A DNA stretch of 64,000 bases from Lycocorax pyrrhopterus obiensis (Eukaryota; Chordata; Aves; Passeriformes; Paradisaeidae): NCBI GenBank assembly GCA_014706295.1, contig JACSVZ010000004.1, positions 14,332,484-14,396,483 of the forward strand, read 5' to 3'. A model generated the notes under the pieces. It saw nothing but the letters and a program-made list of their open reading frames with translations, was not told where the DNA came from and did no database searches. The stretch's first letter is position 1. Each line of letters starts with the position of its first letter. Below are positions 33,444 through 47,600 of the stretch, one piece after another. The position numbers and the translations under genes were made by a program.

Positions 33444-36400
33444 GCTTTAAAGCCCTTTGGTGGGGACAAGAACCAGAGCTCCCATGTCCTCTTGCCCTTC
33501 ATAGCACCAACAGCACTCAGGTGCCTCTCAAGTTTCTTTGTACTCCAGGCCCTTGAGGGTAAAACTTGCTCCATTTCATCCCCCTGTCCCCAGTGCAAAG
33601 TCACGATGGGCGACTCCGTGTCATCCTTTGCAAGTTGTGTCAACACACTGGAGTTCCCTGGAGTCTGCTGTAAGCTGACAGGTCTGCTGAGATATTGGAT
33701 AGAATAAAGCAATAAAGAACATTTAAAATAACCTAATAATAAAATAAGGCATCACTTTTTTGCAAAGCATTCAAGTGGTCATCAAAACCCAATGGATCAT
33801 ATTTAATTTGCAGATTCAGTGTTGAGAAGAATAAATTGGAAAAAATAATAAACAGATGTTCCTTTCTCAGAAGGGGGTTCCCCTCAGTGCTGCCCAAGCC
33901 ACTGCTCAGCCTCCTGCTGCTGTGGATGTGGACTGAGATCCATAAGGAGACCTCAAGCAAAAGTGCCTGGAAGAGTATCCAAATTCTTGGATGCACATAC
34001 AAAGGGACTTCCTTGAACTTCTTTCCTTAGAAATCTCCTGCAACTGCTCTTTCACACATCTACAAGTGCCATTAAAAAATGTCCCAGCTGGCAAAATGGT
34101 TATAGAACAATTAAAATTCTGCTTCTCTGGGCCTGAGTCTGATACTGGTTTGCACTGGCGCCTGATTTAATCAACATCATGCTGAAGTGTACCTGCAGAA
34201 TTGCAACCAGAATAGAGGCTATAAATGAATAAATATTAAGAGAAGCAAAATTCAGTATTTAAAGCATTTGTGGATGCTTCCCGACACCCCACCCCCCGAA
34301 GCTTTTATGTACAATTAGTTCTCCTGAGGTCCCTATTGGGGATCATTTCATTAAATAATAGCTCAATGCTGAGTTACAGAGTGGAGTCTATAAAATATTA
34401 TAAGGCATGTTAAATAATGTGTGAAGCTGAACTGGGTCGGCTGAGGAACAGGGATTTCTATTGCCTGGAAGGTCACACATCTGTCTCCAAGGGACATGAC
34501 AACAAGCACAGATATGCAGGAGCTAACACACTGGCTCAGGCTGTCGGTCCTTTTCCTGCTCTACCTTAGCCTGGCAATTGGCACAGGCAGATGTTTCACT
34601 GCACAACCCCTCCTGAACAACCTTCCCAAGGCAGAACTTCTCTGAAGCCCCCATGAGTTAAGGCTGCCAGAGGGTTCAAGGCCTTACAACTCTCTGAAAG
34701 GTCTTTAAAAAAAATTTGAAATATGCTTATTCCTGCAGACATCTTTTGTTATTTGTGCACATTTTTGCTTGCTTGGCCTCACTTTTGTTTTATGACTGTG
34801 ACTTCCACATAGATTGGGTAGAGAAAAAATAAATTTTCCTTAAATGAGTTTGGAAATTGTGCCTCTTCTGTTCCTTTTAGTGTTCAAGAGTTCAGTGCAA
34901 CAGAGGAAGGAGAGGAAAGCAGAGAAGGAGATACAGGGAAATTGCAGATGAACAGCAAGCGATGTTCTAGCACAAAGCATTAACCAGGTCCTTAAAAACA
35001 CATTCAGAAGAATTTTGGAACTAAGAGACAGCATCCATGTCCTGGTGTCCATGGCTGCAAAAGGAGCTAGAGAAGGTGCTGATAGGAAGGTACCTGGAGA
35101 ACCATCCTCTTAGAGAGTGGATTCAATTACAGGGCATGAACACATAACTCCAGGCAGTAAAAGGCTCTGTGAGAAAAAGGGAGAACCAAAAGTAAAAGCT
35201 GTAGACCAAAACTGGAGAAGTTAAGTAAGAAATGCATCAGCAACACAAGCCTGAGAGTTGGAAACAAGCACCAAAGGAAAGAGCAGAGTCCCCATCTTTT
35301 GAGATGGTCAGAGCCAGCTTGGATAGCTCCGTGGAATGTATGTTTTAGCCAAAAAACAAGCTCACAGGCTCAGGGCATGAGGGATGAGGTGTGGTTGGAT
35401 GGCCTCAAGCACAGGGAAGGTGAGACTGACCGGTGTCCTGTCACCTTATGCTCTGTGGCACGGTATGGCCGGCTGCAAGGAGTTTGTTCAGCACAAATCA
35501 CTTCCCAAAAAACCTTCTTTTCCTAAGGACTGCAGTGCTGTAGAAGCCACCAAACTGCAGCTTTTAAAAGAGGACTGATTTCATGGATAACTAGGTTGAA
35601 AGGATACAAAAACACCTCCAGAAACGTGTCATGGGGTAAGAAGGTCATCCCCATCACTCAAAAGGAGACAAAGGCTGGGGACAGCCAAGCTGATGGCTGC
35701 ACTTCATCCCTTCAGGCAGGAGAGGAAAGCAGAAGGTTTTCAAAAGGGGGTTCTTCACTATGAAGTTTCAGCAGAGCTGGTGGTCAGTAGCAGGGATGAA
35801 GGGCTGGGCTGGGAGCACTGCCCTGGCCAGTCACACATTTCTTTTTCCTTGGCACACTCACCTGCAGCATCATAGCACCACTCAGCTGATCCCAGGGAGA
35901 CTTCATCAGCTTCTCCACAATCCACTGGCTTTAGGAGGGGCTTGGCTAGACTGGTACTCTACAGACATCAATTAACATCAGCATCAATTAACACCATTAA
36001 TCCCAAGTTATAGTTAATACCTGTCTGTGGTCAGAGCCTTGTTCATAGTTACATTTGCTGAGAAAAACACAGGGAGCCTTGTCCACCCCCTGGCACAGGC
36101 TCACTCAGAAGACTCCAACAGGGGTGCCACAGGGGCTCCTGCTGGCCCCAAGCCACCACGGTGGACAGGCCACCTCTGTGCCACTGCTGGGGTGGCACAA
36201 GCACTGCCCTGAGCTGCTGCCTCAAACTCTGGGGGAGCAGCACCACACAGAAATCAGGCAGACGCAAAATCCTGCTCTCATTCAAGGATGCAGAGAAAGA
36301 AACACACTGCACAGCCCTCACCCCTGGCATGAGCAGGGAAGTCCAGATCTAGTGAGCTCTGCCTTCTCCTTGGTTTAGCTTTAGGCATGGAAGTGGTTTC

Positions 36401-39400
36401 CTGCTACCATTAGCTTTTCCTGACACAGTAATTAATGTGCCTTCCTGCAGAAGGAATACCGATTGAGAGGTAAAGCCATTGCCTGGAGAGAGCTGGCCTT
36501 CCAAGGAAGTGCTAATTAGTCCTTATTTTGAGAAACCTGGTTAAAGCAAGTGAGCAGGTGTTGCTAGAAATTGGAAATAATCTGTACAAACATATCCTTT
36601 CCTATGTGACAGCAGAGCTAATTACACCTCCTTGGGTCACCGCTCTGTTTTACCTAGCATCTCTTTGTCAAAAGTGTCTTCCTGCTGCCTGGCACTGGCT
36701 GCCAGAACAAACACTTTAGCACTTGGTGTCAGGGGTGAATTGACTCCTCCCATCACGGCTTGAGAGGAAGGATGTTGCTACCAACCCCACTTGCTCCAAG
36801 GACAGGGAAAACGTCTCCCATCTCCTTTCAGGCATGCGAGGCACCGCGAAGTGCACCCTGCCCTGTGCCTCGCTGTCCCGTTGCCAGCCAGGTTCAGGGT
36901 CATCTTGCTGGGTGTCAGCGTAGGAAGGGCTTAGGGATGGTTATGTGCTCCATCCCACTGCCCTGGCGTGCGATCAAAGCTTCACAACCTCCTGGGAAAC
37001 CGGAATGTTCCCTGGGGGAAGGTGGTGATTGACATGCCGAGAAGGGATGATGCCGTGGCAGCAGCAGAAGTAATCACGAAGCCCATTATTGTTTATATAA
37101 GATGTTATGTGTGCAGGCTGTCTCAGACACAATGGTCTCATTGCATCGCTCAGTCTCAGGCTGGGGGGAGGTGTCCATGCAGATCTGCAAAGCTGGATCT
37201 GAGCAAAATGGGAAGCACAATCACTCGGCACAAGCCAGCACAGGAGGAAAGCAGCCGGCTGCGGGGTGATTTCAACAAGAAGAATTTCCTAAGCACCCTC
37301 CCAAAGCAGAGGTGTCTCTGCGTTGTTTAGCAAGTGTCACGCAATCTTAACTCCTGGTTTGCACCACATCCACAGGAGGAGATGGGCCAAGCACCGTCTG
37401 CAGGGACACAGAGACAGCTGTGAGTCACTGTGTAACCCGGGACACCCTCCTGGCCCCCTGGGCCTTGGTTTGCTGGGATGCATGGATGCCTTGGTAATGC
37501 CTGGGAAGTGAGAACTGTTGCAGGGAGGCAACACAAACGCCGTGGCTACGTTTGGGAGCAAAAGCCCATTTGTAGGGTGCCTGCTGAGGCAGTGAGGTGT
37601 GTGCTCTTCCTGCAGGCAGAGGATGCTGGTGCCCCCAGCAGAGGCTCTGCCACGGCCATGGGCCTCCCGCCTTTTGTACCAGGATGAGGATGCACCTGCA
37701 GCCCAGGATTTCCTTCTGCCATGAGACACCCTGGCCATTCCACCTGGTATATATAGGATAATAAATGAGGACAGGTGCAGTACTGTGGTTCTGATAAATG
37801 TCAGTGCAGACAGAATATGCTCCTGACAGCTGGCCGTGGGATGTTTCAGCCCAAAATGTGAAACACAAGCCCAGGCAGACCTGGTACCCAGCAGGTCCAA
37901 GGAACGGGGGCAAATCCTCAATATATTGCAGGATAATGTGAGTTTTGCCTCTGTTGCAGCTGCAGCCGCAGTGCAGGCTGAGCAGGGCAGAGCCCTCAGC
38001 AAAACACCACACACATCAGCCAGCTCAGGCAGCTTGCACAGGAAGCCCTTTCTCTCCAGGCAGAACCTGTTCAGCATCCACTGCTGAGCCACCTTTTCAG
38101 CAGCAGCAGCATTTTCCCCAGCCCTGGGCACTTACAGCCAGGTCTGCAGATGGTCTGAATGAACGGGAGCTGAGCTTGGGGATGGTGGCACAGCCGTGGT
38201 GGGACCTGCAGTGGGATAGCCCCTTTCCAGCCCCAGCAGAAGGGGTGTGAGGGGTGTGCTCCTCGGCAGTGCAGCTGCCCCTGCAGCTGCTCCCAGCACT
38301 CCTTGTCCCAGCAGCTGAGCATGGCCCAGCTGGACAAGCGGGGAAGGAGGGGACAGACCCCCTTTGTAAAGTCGATTCCAGACATACTGCCCTACACGTG
38401 CACCCTGAAAAGAGGACCTGTTAGGGCTCAACTAATCAGAGCCGGGATCACACTGGGGATGAAGTGGCAAAATCAAGGTGGGAGCTGGTATTTAAGACAC
38501 AGGAGTGAATTGCATTCCTACAGAAATGCTTGTTTGGGTCCTATTTTCTTCCTCTGCCCACTGTTAACTGCTTCAGAGGTCCAGGAGGAATGTGCATTAT
38601 TGCTTGCAGAAGAAGACAGCCAGAACTGATCAGGGCGGTGTCCTTCTCCACCCACAGGAGAACCTACTTTCCTGCTCAGTTTTTCCTAAAGCCACTGCTG
38701 CCTCTTGGAGCTATAAACTTGCTTATCAGAGGGACTGACAGGGCCCTGAAATGATAAGGTCTGATTACTTGTTCTGTTAACATAAGGCATAAGGCAGAAC
38801 GATGGTGATGATCCCATCCCTGAGATGAGGAGAAGAGATACAGAAGTAAAGTATTTCCCCACTGAACTCTTAGGGCAGGAGCTAACGCTCCACTGCTCCA
38901 TTGTCTTCCTTTTCAATCAGGGATGTCCCTATACTTGATTCCACAGAGGTGGGATGCAAGTGTCTTAGCAGAAGCATGTCTCCCTCTCTCAGCTGGTTTG
39001 TTGTGCCCTGGAGAAAAGTCCTTCCCTCAGTCTCAGCAGGTTGAGTTAGTGTGATCTTTTCCTGCGGAACACACTTCCTTAGTCCAATGTTTACCTTTCC
39101 CATAACATCACTACAATGCTGACTCATGGCAAATTAAAGTTCAGGTATTATGCAGGAGGCTTAGAATTGTCCTCCCTGACACCTGGGAGCTGGCTCCAGT
39201 CTGAAGACGGATGCAGTTCAGGCCTGTTCCAGCCATGATGCTGACTTTAAAAATAAATCCTGTTGGTTAAAATAAGGTGGTTTCTGAACCACCTAGGTCA
39301 AAGCTGCTAAAGCTGGATGTGGGATCATTTTGTTTGAGTGGAAGCTGAGATTCATCATTCAGATGACATCTGATGATGGGATTTTAAGCAAGTACACACA

Positions 39401-41210
39401 TTTCATAGGGCTTCTAATAAGCTGCCTCCACTGGCAGCTTTAAAGCTGCCACTAAACTTTAAAGTCCAGCACAAGGAGTGGTCACCATACATGACTCACT
39501 GCGCCTCCAAAGCCCTATTTATCCACAGGTGACGTACCAGCTCTTACAGTGATGGAGAAATGCTGCTGCCCAGGGTGACCCTCAGAGCATCCTGCCTTTG
39601 TAATGTGGGACAGGGATGGGGAATACAAAACTGAATTAACTCAGCTTAAGAGACGATGGGCACAGTATGGACTCAGCAAAGCTTATGAGAAGTGTGGTTT
39701 CATGCAAACCCATGGCTGTAGCTGCTGCTGGTGTGTGTGTGCATGATGTTGAGGCAAGCTTTCTGCTTACCAGCTCCTCCTGCCCCTTAATCCTGCAGCA
39801 TCTCCTGCTTGCTGCATGGCTGTGGGATTTTCTGGCCCTCAGAGAAGAGTTGGGGTCCAGACTGGACTGGATTTGGGATTGACAAAGGAGAAGATCAAGG
39901 AGCAAATCCATTACCTGTTGTGACTTCAGAGGCAGATAATATAAAAGCACACCCTCCCTTGCTCCAACAAGGAGCCAGCTGAGAATTGTGCTTTTCTCCT
40001 GCAAACAAAACCTCTTTCCTCTGCCATCTCTGATGCTGCTTCAGTTTGCAAAGAAAGGCTGCTAATGTGCTCACCCGTTGACAGAGCAGACTTGAAGAGT
40101 AGTTTATGGCACCTACTGTACTCTCAGCTCAGAGATGTAAAACAATTTTCACTGTAGCTGCTGTGCAGGGCTTGGCTAGTACAGCCATGTCCAGAAATAT
40201 CCAGGCAGAAAAAAAAAAAATGAAGCTATTAAAAACACTCACACACAAGCCAGGAAACATCTTATTATAGATCTTGGTTTGAAGAAGGGAAATTAAAAAC
40301 CCATACCCACACTCAGCATATGCCCAGCTATATTTGTCTGATCCATTTATTATCTTAGCCAGTGCAATTTCAGTGTTGCACTACTCCAGCCTTTCACGCT
40401 AAAAAAAACATCAACAGCCCAACGCACAAGATGCCATCGCTGGTTTACAGCTGTGGCCTATCCTGTTTCTCCGAACATTTGCTGATCTGGCATCAGCACA
40501 ATAAGGAGGGAAGCGGAGGGTGGGGGTTGAGATCTGCCTGGAAGATGTGGATCACAGCAAAGCAAGCTCTCCCTGTATTTATGGAAGTGCTCCCTCGGAA
40601 GCGCAGCAATTTGTGTGTGTGCTGATCTTTAAAATTGTGGAGGAGAAGGCATCACTTTGACTGGGATCCTTCACTAACGATGCACCTCGTGCATGCATTT
40701 CCCAGGCCGTGGAGTTGAAAATCCAAGCTCTGGCAAGGCCACGCCATGCATACAGAGTTAAATATGCAATGGAAAACATTACAGCTTGGTTAGTTATTGC
40801 TCCCATAGTGCAAAGACTGGAAATCGATGCTGCAAGTACTTTATGAAGCAGTAGGAAGCTCTTGGCGCTGGATTAAAGCAGTGTGCATGCTCATGGGTAA
40901 GAGTGGAAGAAACACAGCCATGCTCTAGGCTGAGGTTCTCCAAAGCCACCTGTGGGTGTAGCCATGCCAAAATCACTGGTGAGCCCACTGCCTCCATGGG
41001 AGAGGTGCCACGGGATGCTCCACAGCGTTCCAGTGCAATGGTGCTGTACCCGTGCCCCTAAGGCAGGTTTGCACCCGCTCCTCTTGCACAGAATGGACAC
41101 CAAAATATCACAAACTCAACGTGAGCTCAAGTGCTCTGTTGGCTGAAAGAGCCAAAATAGTTTGGGTAGCTACTTCTGAGTCCTTGATGCAGCAAACTTA
41201 TACGGGGCTC
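33444..41210. other. Unique sequence without recognised gene
   Basis: No transposon recognised. AT-rich, stop-dense sequence lies at 34100-34840. Two copies of ATCAATTAACA lie 16 bp apart near 35970. AT-rich, enhancer-like composition recurs at about 36400-36620, 37050-37150 and 40560-40840. The longest open frame in the window (264 codons, minus strand, 37337-38131) overlaps a second frame of 195 codons on the same strand and shows no family resemblance. An A12 run is at 40209-40220. Confidence 0.5.
35967..35993 (+). promoter_or_regulatory. Direct repeat of an HNF1/homeodomain-like word
   Basis: ATCAATTAACA occurs at 35967-35977 and again at 35983-35993, followed by CACCATTAATCCC. The reverse complement, TGTTAATTGAT, contains the GTTAAT half-site used by HNF1-type homeodomain proteins. 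The spacing is 16 bp. Binding is inferred from the motif only. Confidence 0.3.
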
Positions 41211-41223
41211 TGCAACACTCGCT

Positions 41224-41229
41224 TTTATT
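41224..41229 (-). terminator. Polyadenylation hexamer AATAAA downstream of the candidate terminal exon
   Basis: On the minus strand AATAAA is located about 180 bases after the TGA that ends the frame at 41411. This is a typical position for a short 3' UTR. Single hexamers are common by chance, so it only adds modest support to the exon call. Confidence 0.25.
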
Positions 41230-41410
41230 AATAGCCTGGATGTCCTGAGCATTTTTCTTTTTCAGTTCTCACGAGTTATTTTCACTGTACAGCCTCCCAT
41301 ATCACTCAGTTTTGGGAGCTGGTTGGACCAACTCGTGGGACAAATCCCCACAGATGAAAAAAACCCAAACCAACACACACCCAGAGAACCAAGAGTGTTT
41401 CTATAAAAAG

Positions 41411-41643
41411 TCAGGAACATATGCGTGGTATCGTGGGTACAAACAAGACTCGGCACGTATCTCTCTGCCTTTCCTCTGCTGAAAAAGGCTCATTTGGGTA
41501 CATGGGCTTTATGTAAAGGAGATACTGGTCATGCATCATGTGCCACTCCTGGTGGTACCTGTCCCCTGAGTAGCCCGCCCTGTGCAAGCACTCAAGGCAT
41601 TGCTCGACAAGGGTAAGGGAATTACATTTCCCTGCTAGCTCTC
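41411..41643 (-). CDS. Candidate terminal coding exon, product unknown
   Basis: This is the most protein-like frame in the window. On the minus strand the frame stays open from an acceptor-like TTTACAAACAG (just above 41643) to a TGA at 41411. The peptide includes EQCLECLHRAGYSGDRYHQE and WHMMHDQYLLYIKPMYPNEP followed by FSAEERQRD, rich in Y, H, W, M and Q, and many third codon positions in this core are G or C. I recognise no domain, signal peptide or membrane segment. A polyadenylation hexamer lies about 180 bases downstream. The last ~12 codons look less protein-like, so a weak donor (for example at GATAC/GTGCCG) is an alternative ending. It could also be a worn retrocopy fragment. Confidence 0.3.
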
Positions 41644-44600
41644 CTGTTTGTAAAGCAGTGCTAGAGATCAGATCAGCCTGTGACTTGCTTTTGCACGAAA
41701 ACCTGCCCTCTTTTAGTACTTTGAACATCCTAGGAAAGACTACTGTGCAGGGACAGAAAGTCCTCACAGACACAATGAGTGCCGGATGGGTGGGGAAAAG
41801 CCTTTGGGGCAAATGCTTCACTTAATTCCCACAGCCTGTCTAGGCAGAGATGTCAGGTTGTACAGCTACAGCAGCGATGTGGAACACCCACAGCAACATC
41901 TTGGTCCTGTAAAAATCAATAGCAAAACCCTCCTGAATCCTGGACTGATGCCAGGCCATGAGAAGAGCGAATTGTGCAGAAAAAGCCGGAGTTAGAGAAA
42001 AGCTACCAGGAGAAAAGGAATCAGTGCTCTGCAGGAGCTTCCGAAGGCCTTTAGGGTTTGTTTCCTCCAACAATGAGGTATCAAGGGAGCTTGCAGGATG
42101 GATTTAAGCCACTACGGTGGGACGTGGACAAATCAGGATCTCCGTGAAGTTCCAACGCAGACTACTGGGGGCACAGCAAAACGTGCACTGAGGTCTCTGG
42201 GGATATTAACTCCTTAACTCACTGTGCAGGTAGCACTGCACAGCCACCAACTGCATGACTGCAGACCATTTCCCCCTCCCACATTTGGGTCCTGTTCTGG
42301 ATCATGATCACTCACTGAATGAGAACTCTGGATTTTGTTTTACACCCCTTCATGTGCCTTTTTATTGTGCCATAGCCAGGCTCTGCTCTGTAGACACTTC
42401 TATTCATATTCTCAGGGGTTTTGTTTGATCTTTGTCTGTATATTAACAGGATGAGCACTAACAGCACAGGAACACATTCTTCTTGCCTCCAACTCAGGTA
42501 TTTGGACAGACGTGCCAGCTGCCAAAGTCTTACTCAGTCCCTGGCTTGGACTTGCTTAAAGCATATAAAATCTTCTGGGAATTTCTCTGTAAAATCCATT
42601 TGAGCATATGCAAATTACTTTCCTGCCCTCCAAGGTTTGACACAGCATAACCTAGAAGTACAGGGCTGGCAAACAGACTGGGTCCCAACATATTTCATAA
42701 TTCCCAGCAGTATGAGTATTAGAGCTACTCTAGAAAAAGCTGGCCAGAATTTTAACGGGGGGAAAACACTGCATTTTTGCCCCCTCTATTTTTGGAAATG
42801 TCTGAACATCTCTAAGTAAAATAATAAAAAAATTAGCTGGAGGTAGAACCTGCCAAGGTGAGATATGTCAGGATGAGGCCGAAGCAAATGGGAAGCACGT
42901 GATGGTCCCTGCATGGATCACAGCTCAGCTCTGCTGTACCAGAGATAAGGACCCCCTGCCAGCACCTCCAAAGCTCCAGTGGATCCTGCCATCACAGCTG
43001 AGACATGGGGAAGGGCCCCCCACATTTCGGCCTTGAGCCTGTGGGCAAGGAGTACACCTAGTGTGATGTAGTCAAGAAAAGCAGTGCAGGAAGCAGATCT
43101 GTCTGCTGCCCAAGCTGCCAGACTGTGCTTTCCCCCCAACAGATACACCCACAGACCATCTCTGCATCCTACATGTGTTGTGTGTGCCTCTACGGAGAAT
43201 GACAGAGGGACATGACCTACAGCAACGCCCAAAGCTGATGCTGTTGAAAAGACAGGGAGCTGGAAGATATTTTCTTCACAGCCACTAACAATATGGATAT
43301 TTTAGCACCACCCCTCCACATAGCTAAGATAAAAATAACATTTCTATAAATGCACCACTATATTCTGACGTCGCATAAGACTCCCAATAAAACCACTCCA
43401 AGGCATTAGAAAACAACTCAGTGTTTATCTCACCAAAGCAAGCCAGTCTCTAGTTTTTCCTTATCTCTTCTCGCTAAGAAAAAGCCCCTGGAGGATGAGT
43501 ATTTTGATAAATTGCATAACAAATTACGTTTCAGGGCTGTACATCTCCATCGCAGAGCGTGGATGCAGTGTAAGGCCACCTGTTTACATGAGCTATTTTG
43601 GGACACGGTGGACAGCCCCGGCTTTCTCAGAATCCGGCAGCAGTCAGTGTTTGTTCCCAAGCACGCACACGTACACCCACCACCGCACGTCTCTCGTTGA
43701 CCCAGTGTTCCCACATGTTCCCCCCAAACATTCCCCTTCGCACCGGCGGATAACCAGGAAGATGTTCCACTTGAGAAGGTCTGATAGCAAAAGGAAAGAA
43801 TTCAGCTCCTCCCCATGGTGGGCTTCCAGCTTTGATCTCCTGGATAGCCACTGCATGTGGTGACCATGTGTGGTTAAAAATGGCTTCCCAGGAAGAAATG
43901 CTCAGGCTGGGCGCGGGGAGGTCAGTTATTTTTAACCGAAACCCATTCCACCTTGGTGCCTCAGGAGAACAAGCACGTTCAGCAGAACTGGTCCTTCAGA
44001 GCCGACGGGTGCTATCACCACGTAATGTTGCTCTTGGCAAACAAACCGGTATCACCTACTTGCCCGGGCTCATCCACTTACAGCATGGCTGCCAAGGGAA
44101 AACAGGATGAAGAAAGGATGACACATTACTAATCTCTAACCACGCATGTTCAAAGTGCAAATGGAAAGAATGAGCACCCTTGACACCACACTCCCCTGTT
44201 TATCACCGGAATAACTGGAGCCCTGGATGTGACCGGGCAACTTTCCCCCGAGCATGAGTATGCCTCTGTCCTAAGGAGAGGGTCAAAGGGTGAACTGTGG
44301 CTCCAGACCTCCTCAGCTCCAGAGCTTCTGAGCTGGAATCTCACTTCTGAGAAGTGTCAATCACAGCAGTGGCAGGGATACAGGGACACTAAAACTGGGC
44401 CATGTCAGACCAATAGCTCCCACTGCAAGGCAATGGAGAGCAAGGGCTCAGTGTCTGGCCTGCCAACTGTTCAAGAAAATCTAACAAAGCAAAACCAGGA
44501 ACCCACAGAATGGAAACCCTTCCCTCCTCCTCTCTTCATCCTGCCCATTTGTCATGGGCAAATGGGAAAAAAGGGGAAGAACTGCCCCATCTGCATCTCT

Positions 44601-47600
44601 CTGTCCTGGTCAACACCCCGCCTCATCCTTGGGACCATGGAGCTGGGATGTTGCTTTGCATTTTGCCATCCCACGCCTTGTGCAGTATAAACACTGCAAA
44701 TCTTGCCTTCGCAGTGCCGGGATGTGCGTCCACGCTGAGTCAGGGCTGCGCTCTGACTGACAGCCCCCTGCTCCAGGAGCCTCCCAGGGCTTCGGTGGGG
44801 GAAGTTCTGGAAGCAAGGATGTTATGTAAGTGGATAGCTATTTTTGTCCAGAGTTTGGTTCTGTGCTCTGCGAGACTAAAAATACCCGCACACAAAGCTG
44901 AAGAACGTGCTTCTCCATGCCCCTGCTCCCGTCATCCTCTTCCTGCTGGTGGCACCTGGTTTTGTGTGCACTGCGAAGAGCAAGGCTTCTCCTTTGCCCC
45001 CTGCCTCCTCCTCCTCCGCCTTCGTCATCCCCTGAGCCCACAGTCCAGCACTCCAGACTCCACAAGGACTTCCACCATAAGGATATGTGAGCAGAAAATA
45101 AGACTGCCTTGAGGTGCCCACAGGCAACTGCTGTAGCTCTGAGGCCAGATGTGTTCAGCATCTGGGGCAGCCCTCACCTGCCAGCTGCAAAGTCCTTTTG
45201 GCAAAGCAATCGCGTTATTACCCCCAGATTACGAGGAAGAAGGGTGTCCTGGCAGGCAGGTGAGGGCAGCACAAGAGGCTGTGAGCTCCTGGGAGAGGAA
45301 AGGCAGCTACATGGCTGACAGCTGCTTCGTTTTAGCAGAAGTCAGTGCTAGAAGGAAGCAAGTCCCCCATAGGTCCATACTCCACTCTCAGAGCAGCACA
45401 TATAGATGACCTGGTAACGCTGCACCATGACTTCTCTTCTCTGCCCAAAACTTTCTGAATGATCTTGAGTCGGTGTCTTAGGGACAGATCCACAGAGGTC
45501 TGCAGGAAGGCCTTTGGGAGACGGCCCAACAGCAAAAGTCCGCTTGTCTTGATTCCTCCCCCTGTAAGATTCAGATGGCAGCATAGCCCCACTTCCCCCA
45601 GTATCAAAATTATACTTTTCTTGCTGGCCAGGAAGTGGTCAAGGGCCTGGGAGCAGAAGCCAAACTGAATAAGGTGTAGCTCAGACACAAACTAAGCCTT
45701 TTATTCTGCTCCATGAAACTTTTTAAACTGAATAAATCAGACCTGCCATAATTTTGATGCTTTGAAAAAAATCCCACTGAACTTCTAGGAGATTGTCTAC
45801 TGTTAGTTGAAGACTTCAGACAGTTAAATGATACTTGCTAATTCTGGTGCTATCCCTGGGCCCAGACATCTGTCCCTGCTGGCAGGTCTAATGAGGACTT
45901 TGGTCTGCTCAAGAAACAGTTATTCATCATCAGATCTCTTTGCCCCTTATGTAAATGCTCTGCTTCATGTCAGAAGAAAGGGGAGGGAAAAAAAAGTCTA
46001 TAAATAAGAAGTCAGCAGCTATTTTTGGAAAAGAATTTTCCTCCTGGTGTATGTGTCTGTGTGTGTGTGTAAACAATTGTCTTCTGCATTTTTGTCAGCT
46101 TATCTTCTATCTTAAACAAATACCAAAGGGCATTTTTTTTTTAAATTTTATTTTATTTTTATCTCTTTTTTATGGCCTGGTTGTCTTTATCAGTCTCTCT
46201 AAAGGACTCCTTCTGGGGTCAGGTTCTCCAAGCACCCCCACATGTCCACGTGGTGCCCACTGTGGTAACTGAGCTGCAACTGATGCTCAAGGCAAAGTCT
46301 GGCCCTTGGAGTGCCCTTGGCAAGGCTTGTGAAGCCATCATTCCCTACAGCTTTCTACCTATATATTTACACCTGCTTATTGCAGATATAATTTCACCCA
46401 CCACCGTGCTGAGGGGGTGCACCTGGGGCTGGTTTTTGGCTGCAGGGAACTGCTCCCTGCACTAGCCCCCTGCACATCAGCATCCCCTGAAGCACAACAC
46501 TGCCACTGCCTCTTTCCAGAATGAATAGGTGGGGAGAGACATCGCTTAAGTGGCCCCAGGGCAAGCTGGAATAGCCTGCCCTGAGCTTGCAGGAGCAGGC
46601 AGGGCTGAAGGGATTTCAGAGGAAATGAGGTGGCTGCCATTTCAGATGGATGGGTGCTTCGGGGAGGGGAGCAGGCAGGATATATATAAAATGAAAAGCA
46701 ACTTTAGGAGAAGAAATGAGCTGCTAATGGCAATGGAAAAGCTCTCCACAAGACACAGCAGCCTTATGTCTGCTGATAAGAGATAGAGTTGAGTGGAACA
46801 TCACATTCCTGGACCATTCATAGCTCTCCTTCCTACAAAAGCAACAAGCTCTGGGGCTGATAACACAGGAATGTCAATGCAGAACTAAAAAACCCCACCA
46901 ACCCTCACGTGTGCTGCCTTAAATATTCCCAGGTACTCGGGGCTTGTTCTGAAAGCACCCTATTCAAAGTCTGGGAGAGGGTGATGACTCTGCTCACCAT
47001 GCTGGGAGGAAGGCAGGCAGAGGCAAGGAGGCTTGAAATGCTGCACTGGCCTTGCTGCATATCCAATCATCTCACCAGCAGCAAAGAGATAACCAACACG
47101 GGACAGAAAGAACAGAATTACTCAAATGCTGGAGTTGCCAAGACAACAGCAAGCACATTAAGGGGTTAAAAAAAGTGATGGTCCTTGTCCCCAACCTCTC
47201 ACTGCTGGCCAGCATCAGAGACACAACCTTGTATAGACCTCAGATCCAACACGCGATGCCACATCCTGCAAAGATTCATCAAATAAATAGTAACCTCTAA
47301 ACTATTCAGCTAAATTCCCATCCTGTTGAAGTCAGAGTTCTGTCACCACACTAAGAAGGGCCAGAAATTAAGTGGTTATATGTGGCAGAGGGGACACTTC
47401 AGTCCAACCCAACCTCCCAATCAAACCCAGTACTCGATCAGAGCCTGTCAGCTCATCCTTCTTGCAGTGCAAGAACTCAGTGTTTCCTTGACCCAGTTAC
47501 CCAAAGACTCTTGAAGGTCTCATGCCAGCATGGAGAATATGTGGAGTACTGTCACCCACAGCTCCTGACTCCCTTGCCCTCAGAGTTTCACACACTCCTT

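Noticed and set aside
35690..35940. Possible CR1 (TTCTTCACTATGA word near 35752)
   Set aside because: Only an isolated word matches; flanking sequence does not follow the CR1 order.
37337..38131. Longest open frame (264 codons, minus strand)
   Set aside because: A second same-strand frame of 195 codons and several plus-strand frames are open over the same interval, there is no domain or family resemblance, and composition explains the lack of stops.
44510..45112. 200-codon plus-strand frame
   Set aside because: Overlapping frames in the other phases and antisense strand indicate compositional openness rather than coding.
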